38,213 nucleotides of DNA, taken from positions 1 to 38,213 of the forward strand of contig JAUXOC010000107.1 of NCBI GenBank assembly GCA_030682495.1. Reading direction: 5' to 3'. This document shows, in pieces, positions 24,753 through 33,080 of this stretch. How positions within the stretch are numbered: position 1 is the stretch's first letter; every line of letters starts with the position of its first letter. The notes below the pieces were generated by a model that made no database searches, was not told where the DNA came from, and saw only the letters and a list, made by a program, of their open reading frames with translations. This DNA comes from Alphaproteobacteria bacterium. Lineage in GTDB: Bacteria > Pseudomonadota > Alphaproteobacteria > Micavibrionales > UBA2020. The position numbers were made by a program, and so were the translations under genes.

Positions 24753-27700
24753 GCAATGTGAACCAGCCTCATATCACCGCGCAAACCCTGCCCGTCAAAG
24801 ACGCAGGCGCAGATCAGGCCGCTGCGGCCAATCCGCTGCGCAGTGTCTGGGTGGGTGCTTCGGCAGGGACGGGCAAGACCAAGGTTTTGATCGACCGCGT
24901 TTTACGCCTGATGCTGCCGCGCGCGGGGCAAGGTGCGGAAAATAGAGTCGTCGCACAGAGTGCGGAAAGTAGATTAGTCGCACAGAGTGCGACGCGGCCA
25001 GAGCGGGTCTTGTGCCTGACCTTCACCAAGACAGCGGCGGCGGAAATGTCGAACCGTATCTACAAACGCCTTGCGCGCTGGGCGGTGGTGGACGATGCGA
25101 AACTGACCGCCGATCTGACCGGTCTTTTGGGCGCGGCGCCGGATGCCGAAACGCTGCGTGAAGCGCGCCGTCTTTTCGCCCGTGTCCTTGATACGCCGGG
25201 CGGTCTCAAGATCATGACCATCCACTCTTTCTGCCAGTCGGTGCTGAAACGTTTTCCGGTCGAAGCCGGTCTGCCGCCGCATTTCGAGCTGATGGACGAA
25301 CAAAGCGCGATTGAATATCTGCTCAGCTGCCAGCGCGGGATGATCGCCGCCGCGCGTGCCCATCCGGACAGTCCGGTTGCCGAGGCTTTTGCAACGTTGA
25401 CGCTTTATCTCAATCAAGAAGATATGTCGGGTTTGATGGCGCAGGTCATGGCCAAGCGCAGCCTTTTGGACGCCATCCTCAAAAAACACGGCGATGCGGG
25501 CGGCGGCGCGGCGGGGACGATTGCGGCAGTCTGTAAACATCTCGGCGTCACGCCCGAAACGCGCGAAGAAGATGTACTGGCGGGCGCGGGGCGTATCGAG
25601 GCAGAACAGGAAACAAAGCTGCGCCTTGTGCTGCGCGCCATGCTGGAGGGCGGCAAGACCGACAAGGAACGCGCGGGCGCGCTGCAAACATGGCTGGAAC
25701 AGCCCGCCAAACGTGGCGCGCTGATCGGCATTTACCGCCGCGCGTTTTTTAACCAGCAGGGCGAAATTTATGCGCGGCTGGTCACCAAACCTGTGCTGGA
25801 AGCCTGCCCCGACGCCATCGAGATCATGACGGCAGAGGCCGAACGCCTCGATGCGCTGAATGAAAAACTCAAAGCGGTGCGGCTGGCACGGCTCAATGCG
25901 GCGCTGCTGACGGTTTCCGCCGAAATGGTCGGACGTTACAGTGCGCATAAGGCCGCAACCGACCGGCTGGATTTTGACGATCTGATTATCCGCACCTCCG
26001 CGCTGCTGGATGCGCCGGGCATGGTCGGCTGGGTGCTGTTTAAACTGGACGAAGGTATCGATCATATTCTTGTCGATGAAGCGCAGGATACCAGCCCCGC
26101 GCAGTGGCGCGTGGTGCGTGCGCTGGCGGGCGAGTTTTTTGCAGGGGTCGGCAGCCGCGATGATGCCGTGCGTACGCTCTTTGTCGTGGGTGATGAAAAG
26201 CAGTCTATTTTCAGCTTTCAGGGCGCAGACCCTGCCGCTTTTGCGCAGATGCAGGAATTTTTCGGCCGCAAGGTCACGGCGGTGCAGGACGGCTGGGAAA
26301 TTTTTCTTGAATATTCTTTCCGCTCTACCCGCACGGTGCTGGAGGTTGTCGATGGTGTTTTCGCACCCTTGACCGCGCGGCGTGGCGTGGTGGCCGATAT
26401 CGCGCGCGAGGTCTTGCACCGTCCGTTCCGCGAAGGGCATGCAGGGCGCGTGGAGCTGTGGCCGCTGGTGCAGGCGCAAACGCGTGATGCGGGCGAAGCC
26501 TGGCGCATGCCGGTCGACATCGAAACCGGTGACAATGCCGCCAGCCGCCTGGCGCGCAAAATTGCCGAGACTGTGCGCGGCTGGCTGGAAAGCGGCGAGA
26601 TGCTGGAATCCAAAGGCCGCCCGATCCGCGCAGGCGATGTGATGATTTTGGTGCAATCGCGCGGCGCCTTGGTGGATCTGATGATGCGCGCGCTGAAAGA
26701 AGCCGACGTGCCCGTTGCGGGTATCGACCGCATCACCCTGACCGAAGAAATCAGCGTCATGGATTTGCTGGCCGTGGCCGGATTCGCGCTGCAGCCGCGC
26801 GATGATCTGACGCTGGCCACGGCTTTGAAATCACCGCTGATTGGCATGACCGAGGATGAACTTTTTGCCCTTTGCTATGGCCGTCCGCATGGCTTGTGGC
26901 AAAGCCTGCGCGATGCGCGGCCCGATATCGCGCTCTGGCTGCAAAAACGTATCGAGCGCAGCGGTTATGCGACGCCGTATGAATTTTTCGCCGAAATCAT
27001 GAACACGGCCTGCCCCGCCGATGCGCTGTCGGGACGGCGGGCGTTTTATGCGCGGCTGGGGCTTGATATTCAGGATGCGCTCGACGAGTTTCTCAACAGC
27101 TGTCTGCACTTCGAGCAATCGCATACCCCCGCGCTGCAGGGATTTTGTGACTGGTTCCTGCGCGGCGAAGCGCAGATCAAACGCGAACAGGAAGCGCATA
27201 AGGCCGATCAGGTGCGGATCATGACAGTGCATGCATCCAAAGGCCTTCAGGCACCTATCGTCTTTTTGCCCGATACGGTAAAAATTCTGCACGACCACAA
27301 TAAAGGCCGCGTGCGCCTGCTGTGGCCCGAAGAAAACGTGGATGGCCGCGCATCAAGCCTTGATGTGCCGCTGTGGTCGCCGCGGCAGGAATTCGATGCC
27401 GGTATCTACGACCGCGCCCGCGAAGCTGCGGCAGAAAAACAGATGGAAGAATACCGGCGTTTGCTCTATGTCGCCCTGACGCGCGCGGAAGACCGTTTAT
27501 ATATCGCGGGTTTCCGCGGCAAACATGCGCCCAAGGACGGCTGCTGGTATAACCTTGTCGCGGGAAGTTTTCCGTCGTCTGCGGATACGATACCTTTCAG
27601 CATGGAAGGCGCGCCGCTGACGGATGCAGAGGGAAATATCCTGTCTGCGCGCCGTCTGTCGCATCCGCAAACCGTGCCTGCCGAAAAAGCACCGCCCCTG

Positions 27701-28372
27701 ACCGCGGCGCAAGACGAAGACGCCGCGCGCCGCCCGCTACCCGATTGGGCGCGCGCCGTGCCGGAGGCCGAACCCGTGCCGCCCGTGCCGCTGGCGCCCT
27801 CCAAACCTGGCGAAGATGAACCGGCGGCCAAAAGCCCGCTCGGCACCGATGACAGCTGGCGTTTCCGCCGCGGGGTGATTGTGCATCAGCTGCTGGAAAT
27901 TTTACCGCAGTTGCCAAGCGCGCGGCGCGAAGACGCGCTGCTCAAATGGCTTGGCCGTCCGTCTTTGGGCATGACGGCAGCGGAGCAGAAAATTTTTGCC
28001 GCCGAGGTGATGGGCGTGCTGGCACATCCGGATTTTGCAGATATTTTTGCGCCAACGTCGCGCGCCGAAGTGCCTGTTGTGGGGTTAGCCGGTGCGGCGG
28101 GCACGGCAGTGCCGCAAAAAGTATTGTCAGGTCAGATCGACCGTCTCTGCGTCAGCGCGGCAGAAGTGCTGGTAGTGGATTTCAAAACCAACCGCCCGCC
28201 GCCCAAAGACGAATCGGGCGTGCCTGCCGTCTATCTGAAGCAAATGGCGGCCTACCGCGACATATTACGAAAAATATATCCGGATAAAACAGTGCGTACC
28301 GCGCTGCTCTGGACAGATGGGCCGGTTCTGATGCCGCTTTCGGATAAACTGCTTGACCCGCATGCCCCATAA
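24749..28372 (+). CDS. addA: double-strand break repair helicase AddA
   Basis: AddA is the UvrD-family helicase plus nuclease subunit of AddAB. Walker A is GASAGTGKT (37-45); motif Ia LTFTKTAAAEM, motif II VDEAQDTSP, motif III GDEKQSIFSFQGA, and motifs V/VI TVHASKGLQAP and LLYVALTRAEDRLYIAG are all present. The C-terminal PDDEXK nuclease domain includes the catalytic VVDFKTNRPP. Length (1207) is within the family range. Between Walker A and motif Ia there is an insertion of about 20 residues made of a duplicated nine-residue unit (63-80). The start is translationally coupled to addB. Confidence 0.96.
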   Translation: MSNVNQPHITAQTLPVKDAGADQAAAANPLRSVWVGASAGTGKTKVLIDRVLRLMLPRAGQGAENRVVAQSAESRLVAQSATRPERVLCLTFTKTAAAEMSNRIYKRLARWAVVDDAKLTADLTGLLGAAPDAETLREARRLFARVLDTPGGLKIMTIHSFCQSVLKRFPVEAGLPPHFELMDEQSAIEYLLSCQRGMIAAARAHPDSPVAEAFATLTLYLNQEDMSGLMAQVMAKRSLLDAILKKHGDAGGGAAGTIAAVCKHLGVTPETREEDVLAGAGRIEAEQETKLRLVLRAMLEGGKTDKERAGALQTWLEQPAKRGALIGIYRRAFFNQQGEIYARLVTKPVLEACPDAIEIMTAEAERLDALNEKLKAVRLARLNAALLTVSAEMVGRYSAHKAATDRLDFDDLIIRTSALLDAPGMVGWVLFKLDEGIDHILVDEAQDTSPAQWRVVRALAGEFFAGVGSRDDAVRTLFVVGDEKQSIFSFQGADPAAFAQMQEFFGRKVTAVQDGWEIFLEYSFRSTRTVLEVVDGVFAPLTARRGVVADIAREVLHRPFREGHAGRVELWPLVQAQTRDAGEAWRMPVDIETGDNAASRLARKIAETVRGWLESGEMLESKGRPIRAGDVMILVQSRGALVDLMMRALKEADVPVAGIDRITLTEEISVMDLLAVAGFALQPRDDLTLATALKSPLIGMTEDELFALCYGRPHGLWQSLRDARPDIALWLQKRIERSGYATPYEFFAEIMNTACPADALSGRRAFYARLGLDIQDALDEFLNSCLHFEQSHTPALQGFCDWFLRGEAQIKREQEAHKADQVRIMTVHASKGLQAPIVFLPDTVKILHDHNKGRVRLLWPEENVDGRASSLDVPLWSPRQEFDAGIYDRAREAAAEKQMEEYRRLLYVALTRAEDRLYIAGFRGKHAPKDGCWYNLVAGSFPSSADTIPFSMEGAPLTDAEGNILSARRLSHPQTVPAEKAPPLTAAQDEDAARRPLPDWARAVPEAEPVPPVPLAPSKPGEDEPAAKSPLGTDDSWRFRRGVIVHQLLEILPQLPSARREDALLKWLGRPSLGMTAAEQKIFAAEVMGVLAHPDFADIFAPTSRAEVPVVGLAGAAGTAVPQKVLSGQIDRLCVSAAEVLVVDFKTNRPPPKDESGVPAVYLKQMAAYRDILRKIYPDKTVRTALLWTDGPVLMPLSDKLLDPHAP
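24933..24986 (+). repeat. two 27-bp in-frame tandem repeats with palindromic edges in addA
   Basis: Units 24933-24959 and 24960-24986 encode nine residues each (about AENRVVAQS and AESRLVAQS, residues 63-80). Each unit begins with GTGCGG and ends with CGCACAGA, and TCGCAC-AGA-GTGCGA at the right edge is a perfect inverted repeat, so each unit can fold as a hairpin. Reading frame is kept. Confidence 0.85.
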
Positions 28373-28411
28373 GTTAGGGTAAACGCAGTCACCAGATAAC
28401 CGGATAAAAAC

Positions 28412-28795
28412 ATGTCCCGCGAAACGCCAAAATCACGCGTGCTCAAAGGCCGGCTCGAGATTTTTTCCGAGCAAGGCAGCGAAGGTTCGCATTGGTCGTT
28501 TTACGAGGACGGCAAGACCGGTTATGACGGCCTCCATGCCCTTGAAAAAGGCGATGTGCTGCGGATTTTTAACGATGCGGCGCGCACCGAGCTTTTGTGG
28601 CAGGGAGAGGTCGATTTCGACCACAACAGCGAAAAACAGCACCGTCCCCTGATTGGCGAGGTGCAATGGCTGGACAAGGTCGGCACGGTGCATGGTCTGC
28701 AAAAGGGTGTGGACAAAGACGTCTGGGCCGATATGTTTCTGGCGGAAAAGCCCGCCGTACTGGTGCCCAAACGTCCTGATAAATATGTGCGGTAA
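28412..28795 (+). CDS. conserved-looking protein of unknown function
   Basis: I do not recognise this 127-residue protein. It has no signal peptide, membrane segment or cysteine, and is rich in charged and aromatic residues (FSEQGSEGSHWSFYEDGK, LLWQGEVDFDH, GVDKDVWADMF), which suggests a small soluble, mostly beta fold. It sits in the addBA-trx run, 39 bases after addA and 41 before the first thioredoxin gene, in the same direction, so it is probably cotranscribed. Codon use is like that of its neighbours. A weak GGAT lies before the ATG. Position between addA and trx is the only hint to its role. Confidence 0.72.
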   Translation: MSRETPKSRVLKGRLEIFSEQGSEGSHWSFYEDGKTGYDGLHALEKGDVLRIFNDAARTELLWQGEVDFDHNSEKQHRPLIGEVQWLDKVGTVHGLQKGVDKDVWADMFLAEKPAVLVPKRPDKYVR

Positions 28796-28836
28796 TGCCG
28801 CTTTTCCCACGCCTAGCAGATAAGGAAACATAACAG

Positions 28837-29232
28837 ATGTCCGGTTTCGTGATCCCCGTGAACGAGTCCAATTTCGATCAGGAAGTGCTCAAATCCGATA
28901 AACTTGTGCTGATCGATTTTTATGCCGATTGGTGCGGCCCGTGCAAATCGCTCGCCCCGCGCCTTGAAAAATTCGCCGAAGACAACAAAGACAAGGTCAA
29001 AGTCGTCAAAATCAATGTCGATGAAAGCCCCAATCTGGCCGGTGCTTTTGGCGTGCGCTCCATTCCCACGCTGGTCACCATGCAAGGTCAGGCGGCCATT
29101 TATATGGTCACGGGCGCCGTGCCGACCGAAACGCTGGAAAAACTGGTCGAAGCGTCTTTACAAACGCCCAAAACGCCCGATATTAACAACGAAGGCAAAG
29201 GCCCTTCGGCACCCAAGCCGCCGAAGCCCTGA
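28837..29232 (+). CDS. thioredoxin-family protein (WCGPC)
   Basis: A cytoplasmic thioredoxin fold of 131 residues, with the active site WCGPC at 32-36, the buried aspartate in LIDFYADW and the cis-proline in RSIPTL (P77). The standard domain ends at about residue 108; a low-complexity K/P-rich tail (about 110-131) is extra. It has neither a signal peptide nor a membrane segment. A second thioredoxin follows 71 bases downstream. In this position (after addA) alphaproteobacteria usually have trxA; which of the two tandem copies is the main thioredoxin cannot be told from sequence. Confidence 0.92.
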   Translation: MSGFVIPVNESNFDQEVLKSDKLVLIDFYADWCGPCKSLAPRLEKFAEDNKDKVKVVKINVDESPNLAGAFGVRSIPTLVTMQGQAAIYMVTGAVPTETLEKLVEASLQTPKTPDINNEGKGPSAPKPPKP

Positions 29233-29303
29233 TACCGCCGCGCACTGCGCGTGCCGAGATATAGAAATATACAACAGAAACCGATCAAGAAAGGATAACC
29301 GCC

Positions 29304-29624
29304 ATGGGCGCACAGCAAGTCAGCGATGCAGATTTTGAACAGGAAGTTCTCAAGGCCGAGGGCCCCGTGCTGGTCGATTTCTGGGCCGAATGGTGCGGTC
29401 CTTGCCGCGCGCTCGGCCCCAGTGTCGACGCACTGGCCGCGGAAAAAGGCGACCAGTTGAAAGTCGTCAAAATCAATATCGACGAAAACCCGAATGCGCC
29501 GACGAAATACGGCGTGCGCTCCATCCCAACGCTTTTGATCTTCAAGGGCGGCGAAGTGGTGGCGCAGACGGTGGGGTCGATGGCGAAATCAGACCTCGTC
29601 AAATGGGTCGATGACACGATCTGA
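29304..29624 (+). CDS. trxA: thioredoxin
   Basis: A 106-residue classical thioredoxin: active site WCGPC (30-34), VLVDFWAEW before it and the cis-proline in RSIPTLLIF after it, with no extension at either end. It reduces protein disulfides in the cytosol with electrons from thioredoxin reductase. The length and lack of extras make it the best candidate for housekeeping TrxA. The ribosome site is AAAGGA eight to ten bases upstream. A terminator follows at 29645, closing the run that begins at tsaE. Confidence 0.94.
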   Translation: MGAQQVSDADFEQEVLKAEGPVLVDFWAEWCGPCRALGPSVDALAAEKGDQLKVVKINIDENPNAPTKYGVRSIPTLLIFKGGEVVAQTVGSMAKSDLVKWVDDTI

Positions 29625-29644
29625 TCGCTGTCGTAAAATTACAA

Positions 29645-29674
29645 AAAGCCCCCTGTTTTCAGGGGGATTTTTTG
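29645..29674 (+). terminator. rho-independent terminator after trxA
   Basis: Stem CCCCCTG (29649-29655), loop TTTT, CAGGGGG (29660-29666), then ATTTTTTG. It lies 20 bases after the trxA stop. Confidence 0.9.
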
Positions 29675-29773
29675 TTTGCGCCGCCACGTCCGCGGGTTTT
29701 TGTTTGACGCCGGTGCCGCGGCGCTGTCATCATAAAAGAAGCAGGGTACATAGAGGGGCAAAAGGGACGGCAG

Positions 29774-30223
29774 ATGACACAGATGCGGTATTTTAAAAGA
29801 TATTGTCCGTTGGCGGCCGTTTTATTGCTGATGGGCGCGCTGCTGTTCGCAGTGCCGCAGGCGCGCGATGCCGGCACGGTTGGCGAAATATCGCAACTGA
29901 CCACGATGGCGGAGGTTGAAGCTGCCATCAGCACGACCGCGCCCGTGTTGCTCCAGTTCGATGCCAAATGGTGCGGTTATTGCCGCGCGCTGCAGCCGCA
30001 TTTGCAAAAGCTGCGCGATAAAAACCTTAAATCCGAACTGCATATGTATCAAATCAACATCAGCACCGCACGGGAAGTCGCGGCCGAATTCGGCGTGCGG
30101 TCTTTGCCGACGATGTTTATCGTCTATAAAGGCAAAGTCGTCGGCTATAAACGTGGCGGTATCAGCGAACGAGAGCTTTTCGATTGGGTCGCGGGCGTGC
30201 AGGCGGACATCCGCAAGGGATAG
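29774..30223 (+). CDS. exported or membrane-anchored thioredoxin-like protein (WCGYC)
   Basis: A 149-residue protein with an N-terminal hydrophobic segment (about 11-28, PLAAVLLLMGALLFAV) that serves as a signal peptide or anchor, so the thioredoxin domain should face the periplasm. The active site is WCGYC (66-70), and the cis-proline is in RSLPTM. WCGYC instead of WCGPC suggests a different redox potential and is seen in periplasmic thiol-disulfide proteins. It is separated from the preceding trxA by a terminator and so has its own promoter. A terminator follows at 30243. Confidence 0.9.
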   Translation: MTQMRYFKRYCPLAAVLLLMGALLFAVPQARDAGTVGEISQLTTMAEVEAAISTTAPVLLQFDAKWCGYCRALQPHLQKLRDKNLKSELHMYQINISTAREVAAEFGVRSLPTMFIVYKGKVVGYKRGGISERELFDWVAGVQADIRKG

Positions 30224-30242
30224 AATATTTGCAGCTGTGCAC

Positions 30243-30276
30243 AAAAAAAGCCCCGCAATCAAGCGGGGCTTTTTTG
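30243..30276. terminator. bidirectional rho-independent terminator
   Basis: A perfect stem AAAAAAGCCCCGC / GCGGGGCTTTTTT with a six-base loop (AATCAA) lies between the convergent thioredoxin-like gene and infC and can act on both strands. Confidence 0.92.
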
Positions 30277-30292
30277 TTTTATCCGGCAATCA

Positions 30293-30835
30293 TCAGGCGC
30301 TTTTTGCGGCGCTCATAATCATGATGACGCTGTTGCCTTCGGCGCGGGCATCCATTTCAACCTTGCCGACGTCGGCGAGTTCTTCCTTGATGCGGCGGAT
30401 GATGGCGTAGCCGATTTCTTTGTGTTCCGCTTCGCGGCCGCGGAACTGCATGGTGAAGCGTACCTTGTCGCCGTCTTCGAAGAAACGGCGGGCGGAGCGC
30501 AGCTTGACCTGAATATCGTGCTCTTCGATATTCGGGCGCAGCTTCAGTTCTTTTGTCAGCACGATCTTCTGGTTCTTGCGCGCGGCGGCTTCTTTTTTCT
30601 GCTGTTCATAGCGGAACTTGCCGATGTCGCCGATCTTGCACACAGGCGGTTCGGCGTTCGGCGAAATTTCAATCAGATCAAGCCCGGATTCTTCGGCGGC
30701 CACAACGGCATCGCGGACGGACATCACGCCCATCATTTCGCCTTCGGCGTCGATGACGCGCACTTTGTCAGCGCGGATCTGGTTGTTGATGCGGGGGCCG
30801 TCCTGGTGGGGCGTCGGTTTATGAAAGCTAGCGAT
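30293..30835 (-). CDS. infC: translation initiation factor IF-3 (AUC start)
   Basis: IF-3 binds the 30S subunit, prevents premature 50S joining and proofreads the initiator tRNA-start codon pair. The full protein is 180 residues, exactly the E. coli length: N-domain with GPRINNQIRADKVRVID and DLIEISPNAEPPVCKIGDIGKF, C-domain with VKLRSARRFFEDGDKVRFTMQFRGRE. The only way to include the conserved GPRIN region is to start at an ATC at 30833-30835: an in-frame TAA lies four codons upstream, no ATG, GTG, TTG, CTG or ATT occurs in frame before the GTG at 30763, and GGAGAG sits five bases upstream of the ATC. Rare start codons on infC are known to allow autoregulation by IF-3. It follows thrS; rpmI and rplT do not follow. 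Confidence 0.93.
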   Translation of the reverse strand: MASFHKPTPHQDGPRINNQIRADKVRVIDAEGEMMGVMSVRDAVVAAEESGLDLIEISPNAEPPVCKIGDIGKFRYEQQKKEAAARKNQKIVLTKELKLRPNIEEHDIQVKLRSARRFFEDGDKVRFTMQFRGREAEHKEIGYAIIRRIKEELADVGKVEMDARAEGNSVIMIMSAAKSA

Positions 30836-30924
30836 GGGATCTCTCCATTAAGTTGTCAAAAAAATATCGTCACGTTGTATCTGTCCGCCGAGCGTCTGTG
30901 CAGCGCGGGGCTGCGTGCAGACTA

Positions 30925-32886
30925 TCAGGCGGGGGGCTGTGCGTCATCCGCGATTTTACGAATAGCCACGTCAAGTGCAAGTACTTCTTGGGCATCGCTG
31001 CCAAGGCGGCGGATGGCGACTTTTTGCTCTTCCGCCTCCCGCTTGCCCACGACCCAGATTTGCGGGGTCTTTTGCAGGCTATGTTCGCGGATTTTATAGT
31101 TAATTTTCTCGTTGCGGGTATCCAGCGTGGCACGGATGCCGGCTTTTTTGAGCCCTTCCACGACCTGTTTGGCATAATCATCCGCCTCCGAGGTGATCGT
31201 CGCCACCACGGCCTGTACCGGCGCGAGCCAGAGCGGGAACCTTCCGGCATGGTGTTCGATCAGGATACCGATAAACCGCTCCAGCGAGCCGAGAATGGCG
31301 CGGTGGAGCATGACAGGACGGTGACGCTGGCTGTCTTCGCCGATATAACTGGCGTCCAGACGTTCGGGCAAGTTGAAGTCGAGCTGCAGCGTGCCGCATT
31401 GCCATGTCCGGCCGATGGCATCGGTCAGGTGAAATTCGACTTTGGGGCCATAAAACGCCCCTTCGCCCGGCAGCTCTTCAAACGGCAGACCGGCGCCGGT
31501 CAGTGCGGCGCGCAGGGCAGCTTCGGCGCGGTCCCACACCTCATCGCTGCCGAGCCGTTCGTTCGCGCCCGGACGCAGGGCAAGCTTGACCGAGATTTTA
31601 TCAAAGCCAAGGTCGCGGTACACGCCGAGCTGCAGTTTGAAATAATCAAGCGCCTCTTGCTCGACCTGATCTTCGCGGCAGAAAATATGCGCATCGTCCT
31701 GCGTGAACTGGCGCACGCGCATAATGCCGTGCATCGCGCCGGAGGGTTCGTTGCGGTGGCAGCAGCCGAATTCCGCCATGCGGATCGGCAGGTCGCGGTA
31801 GGATTTGAGCCCCTGATTGAAAATCTGCACATGCGCGGGGCAGTTCATGGGTTTGATGCCCATTAATTTTTCACCATCGCCATGCGTGTCGCGCACTTTG
31901 AACATGTTATCGCCGTACATGTCCCAGTGGCCGGAGGCTTTGAACAGGCTGCTGTCAAACAGCTGCGGCGTCTTGACTTCCTGATACCCCGCCGCGCTGA
32001 TGCGGGCGCGGATGAAGTTTTCGAGCGCGCGCCAGATCGTATAGCCTTTGTCGTGCCAGAACACGCTGCCGACGGATTCTTCCTGCATATGGAACAAATC
32101 CATTTCACGTCCCAGCTTGCGGTGGTCGCGTTTTTCGGCTTCTTCCAGCATGGTCAGATAGGCGTCCAGTTCCTTCTGGTCGCGCCATGCCGTGCCGTAA
32201 ATGCGCTGTAATTGCGCATTATTGGAATCACCGCGCCAATAGGCGCCGGCCACTTTGGTCAGTTTGAAGGCCGCGCCGACATGTCCTGTCGAGGGCAGGT
32301 GCGGGCCGCGGCACAGGTCATACCATTTGCCTTGGCGGTAGATGCTGATGTCTTCGGTCACCGGCAGGTCGCGGATCAGCTCGGCCTTGTATTTTTCGCC
32401 GATGCCTTCGAAATGCGCCATCGCTTCGTCACGATTCCAGACTTCGCGTGTGAAGGCTTCGTTGCGCGCAATGATCTCGCGCATCTTGGCTTCGATCTTG
32501 GGGAAGTCTTCTGTTGTAAAAGGCTCGGCGCGGGCGAAGTCATAGTAAAACCCGTTATCAATGGCAGGGCCGATGGTAACCTGCGTGCCGGGGAACAGCT
32601 CCTGCACCGCCTCTGCCATCACATGCGAGGCATCGTGGCGGATCAATTCCAGCGCATCGTCCGACTTGCGGGTGACGATTTCGATCTTCGCGCTTTTGCC
32701 GATCGGGCGGGAAAGGTCGAACATCTCGCCATCCAGTTTGACCGCCAGCGCGGCCTTGGCCAGACCCGCGCCGATGGAGGCGGCCACGTCCGCGCCGGTC
32801 ACGGGCGCGGTGAAGGTCAGCACCTTCCCGTCGGGGAGGGTGAGCTGGATATCCTTCGGGCTTGCGTCCTGCGGTGCGGTTTTCAT
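30925..32886 (-). CDS. thrS: threonine-tRNA ligase
   Basis: ThrRS charges tRNA-Thr and edits mischarged Ser. The 653-residue protein has all parts: TGS domain (about 13-75), editing domain (about 80-240, with [12 protein letters not shown] and YDLCRGPHL), class II catalytic core (about 255-545) with motif 2 [11 protein letters not shown] and zinc ligands in MNCPAH, DDAHIF and the late [12 protein letters not shown] motif-3 region, and the anticodon-binding domain (about 550-650, [14 protein letters not shown] onwards). infC follows 89 bases downstream on the same strand, the conserved thrS-infC order. The gene diverges from the glycosyltransferase gene at 33081. Confidence 0.97.
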   Translation of the reverse strand: MKTAPQDASPKDIQLTLPDGKVLTFTAPVTGADVAASIGAGLAKAALAVKLDGEMFDLSRPIGKSAKIEIVTRKSDDALELIRHDASHVMAEAVQELFPGTQVTIGPAIDNGFYYDFARAEPFTTEDFPKIEAKMREIIARNEAFTREVWNRDEAMAHFEGIGEKYKAELIRDLPVTEDISIYRQGKWYDLCRGPHLPSTGHVGAAFKLTKVAGAYWRGDSNNAQLQRIYGTAWRDQKELDAYLTMLEEAEKRDHRKLGREMDLFHMQEESVGSVFWHDKGYTIWRALENFIRARISAAGYQEVKTPQLFDSSLFKASGHWDMYGDNMFKVRDTHGDGEKLMGIKPMNCPAHVQIFNQGLKSYRDLPIRMAEFGCCHRNEPSGAMHGIMRVRQFTQDDAHIFCREDQVEQEALDYFKLQLGVYRDLGFDKISVKLALRPGANERLGSDEVWDRAEAALRAALTGAGLPFEELPGEGAFYGPKVEFHLTDAIGRTWQCGTLQLDFNLPERLDASYIGEDSQRHRPVMLHRAILGSLERFIGILIEHHAGRFPLWLAPVQAVVATITSEADDYAKQVVEGLKKAGIRATLDTRNEKINYKIREHSLQKTPQIWVVGKREAEEQKVAIRRLGSDAQEVLALDVAIRKIADDAQPPA

Positions 32887-33080
32887 CTCAAGAATCCGTT
32901 GTTAAGGGGTTAGAAAACAAGAGTATAATCTCGGCCTGCGCGGCGCGGCTGTCAAGCGCTTTCCCCGCGATTTCACTGGAAATCCTTTGTTTTTCGGAGT
33001 AAAAGCAACGGGCAAGCCCAAAAGCGCGGGAGTTGACCATGGTTTTAATAACGGGCCAAAAAATGACAGGAATATCCGCA

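Noticed and set aside
24974-26656. 560-codon open frame on the minus strand
   Set aside because: Antisense to addA, whose helicase motifs are intact; product is low-information H/R/Q-rich sequence.
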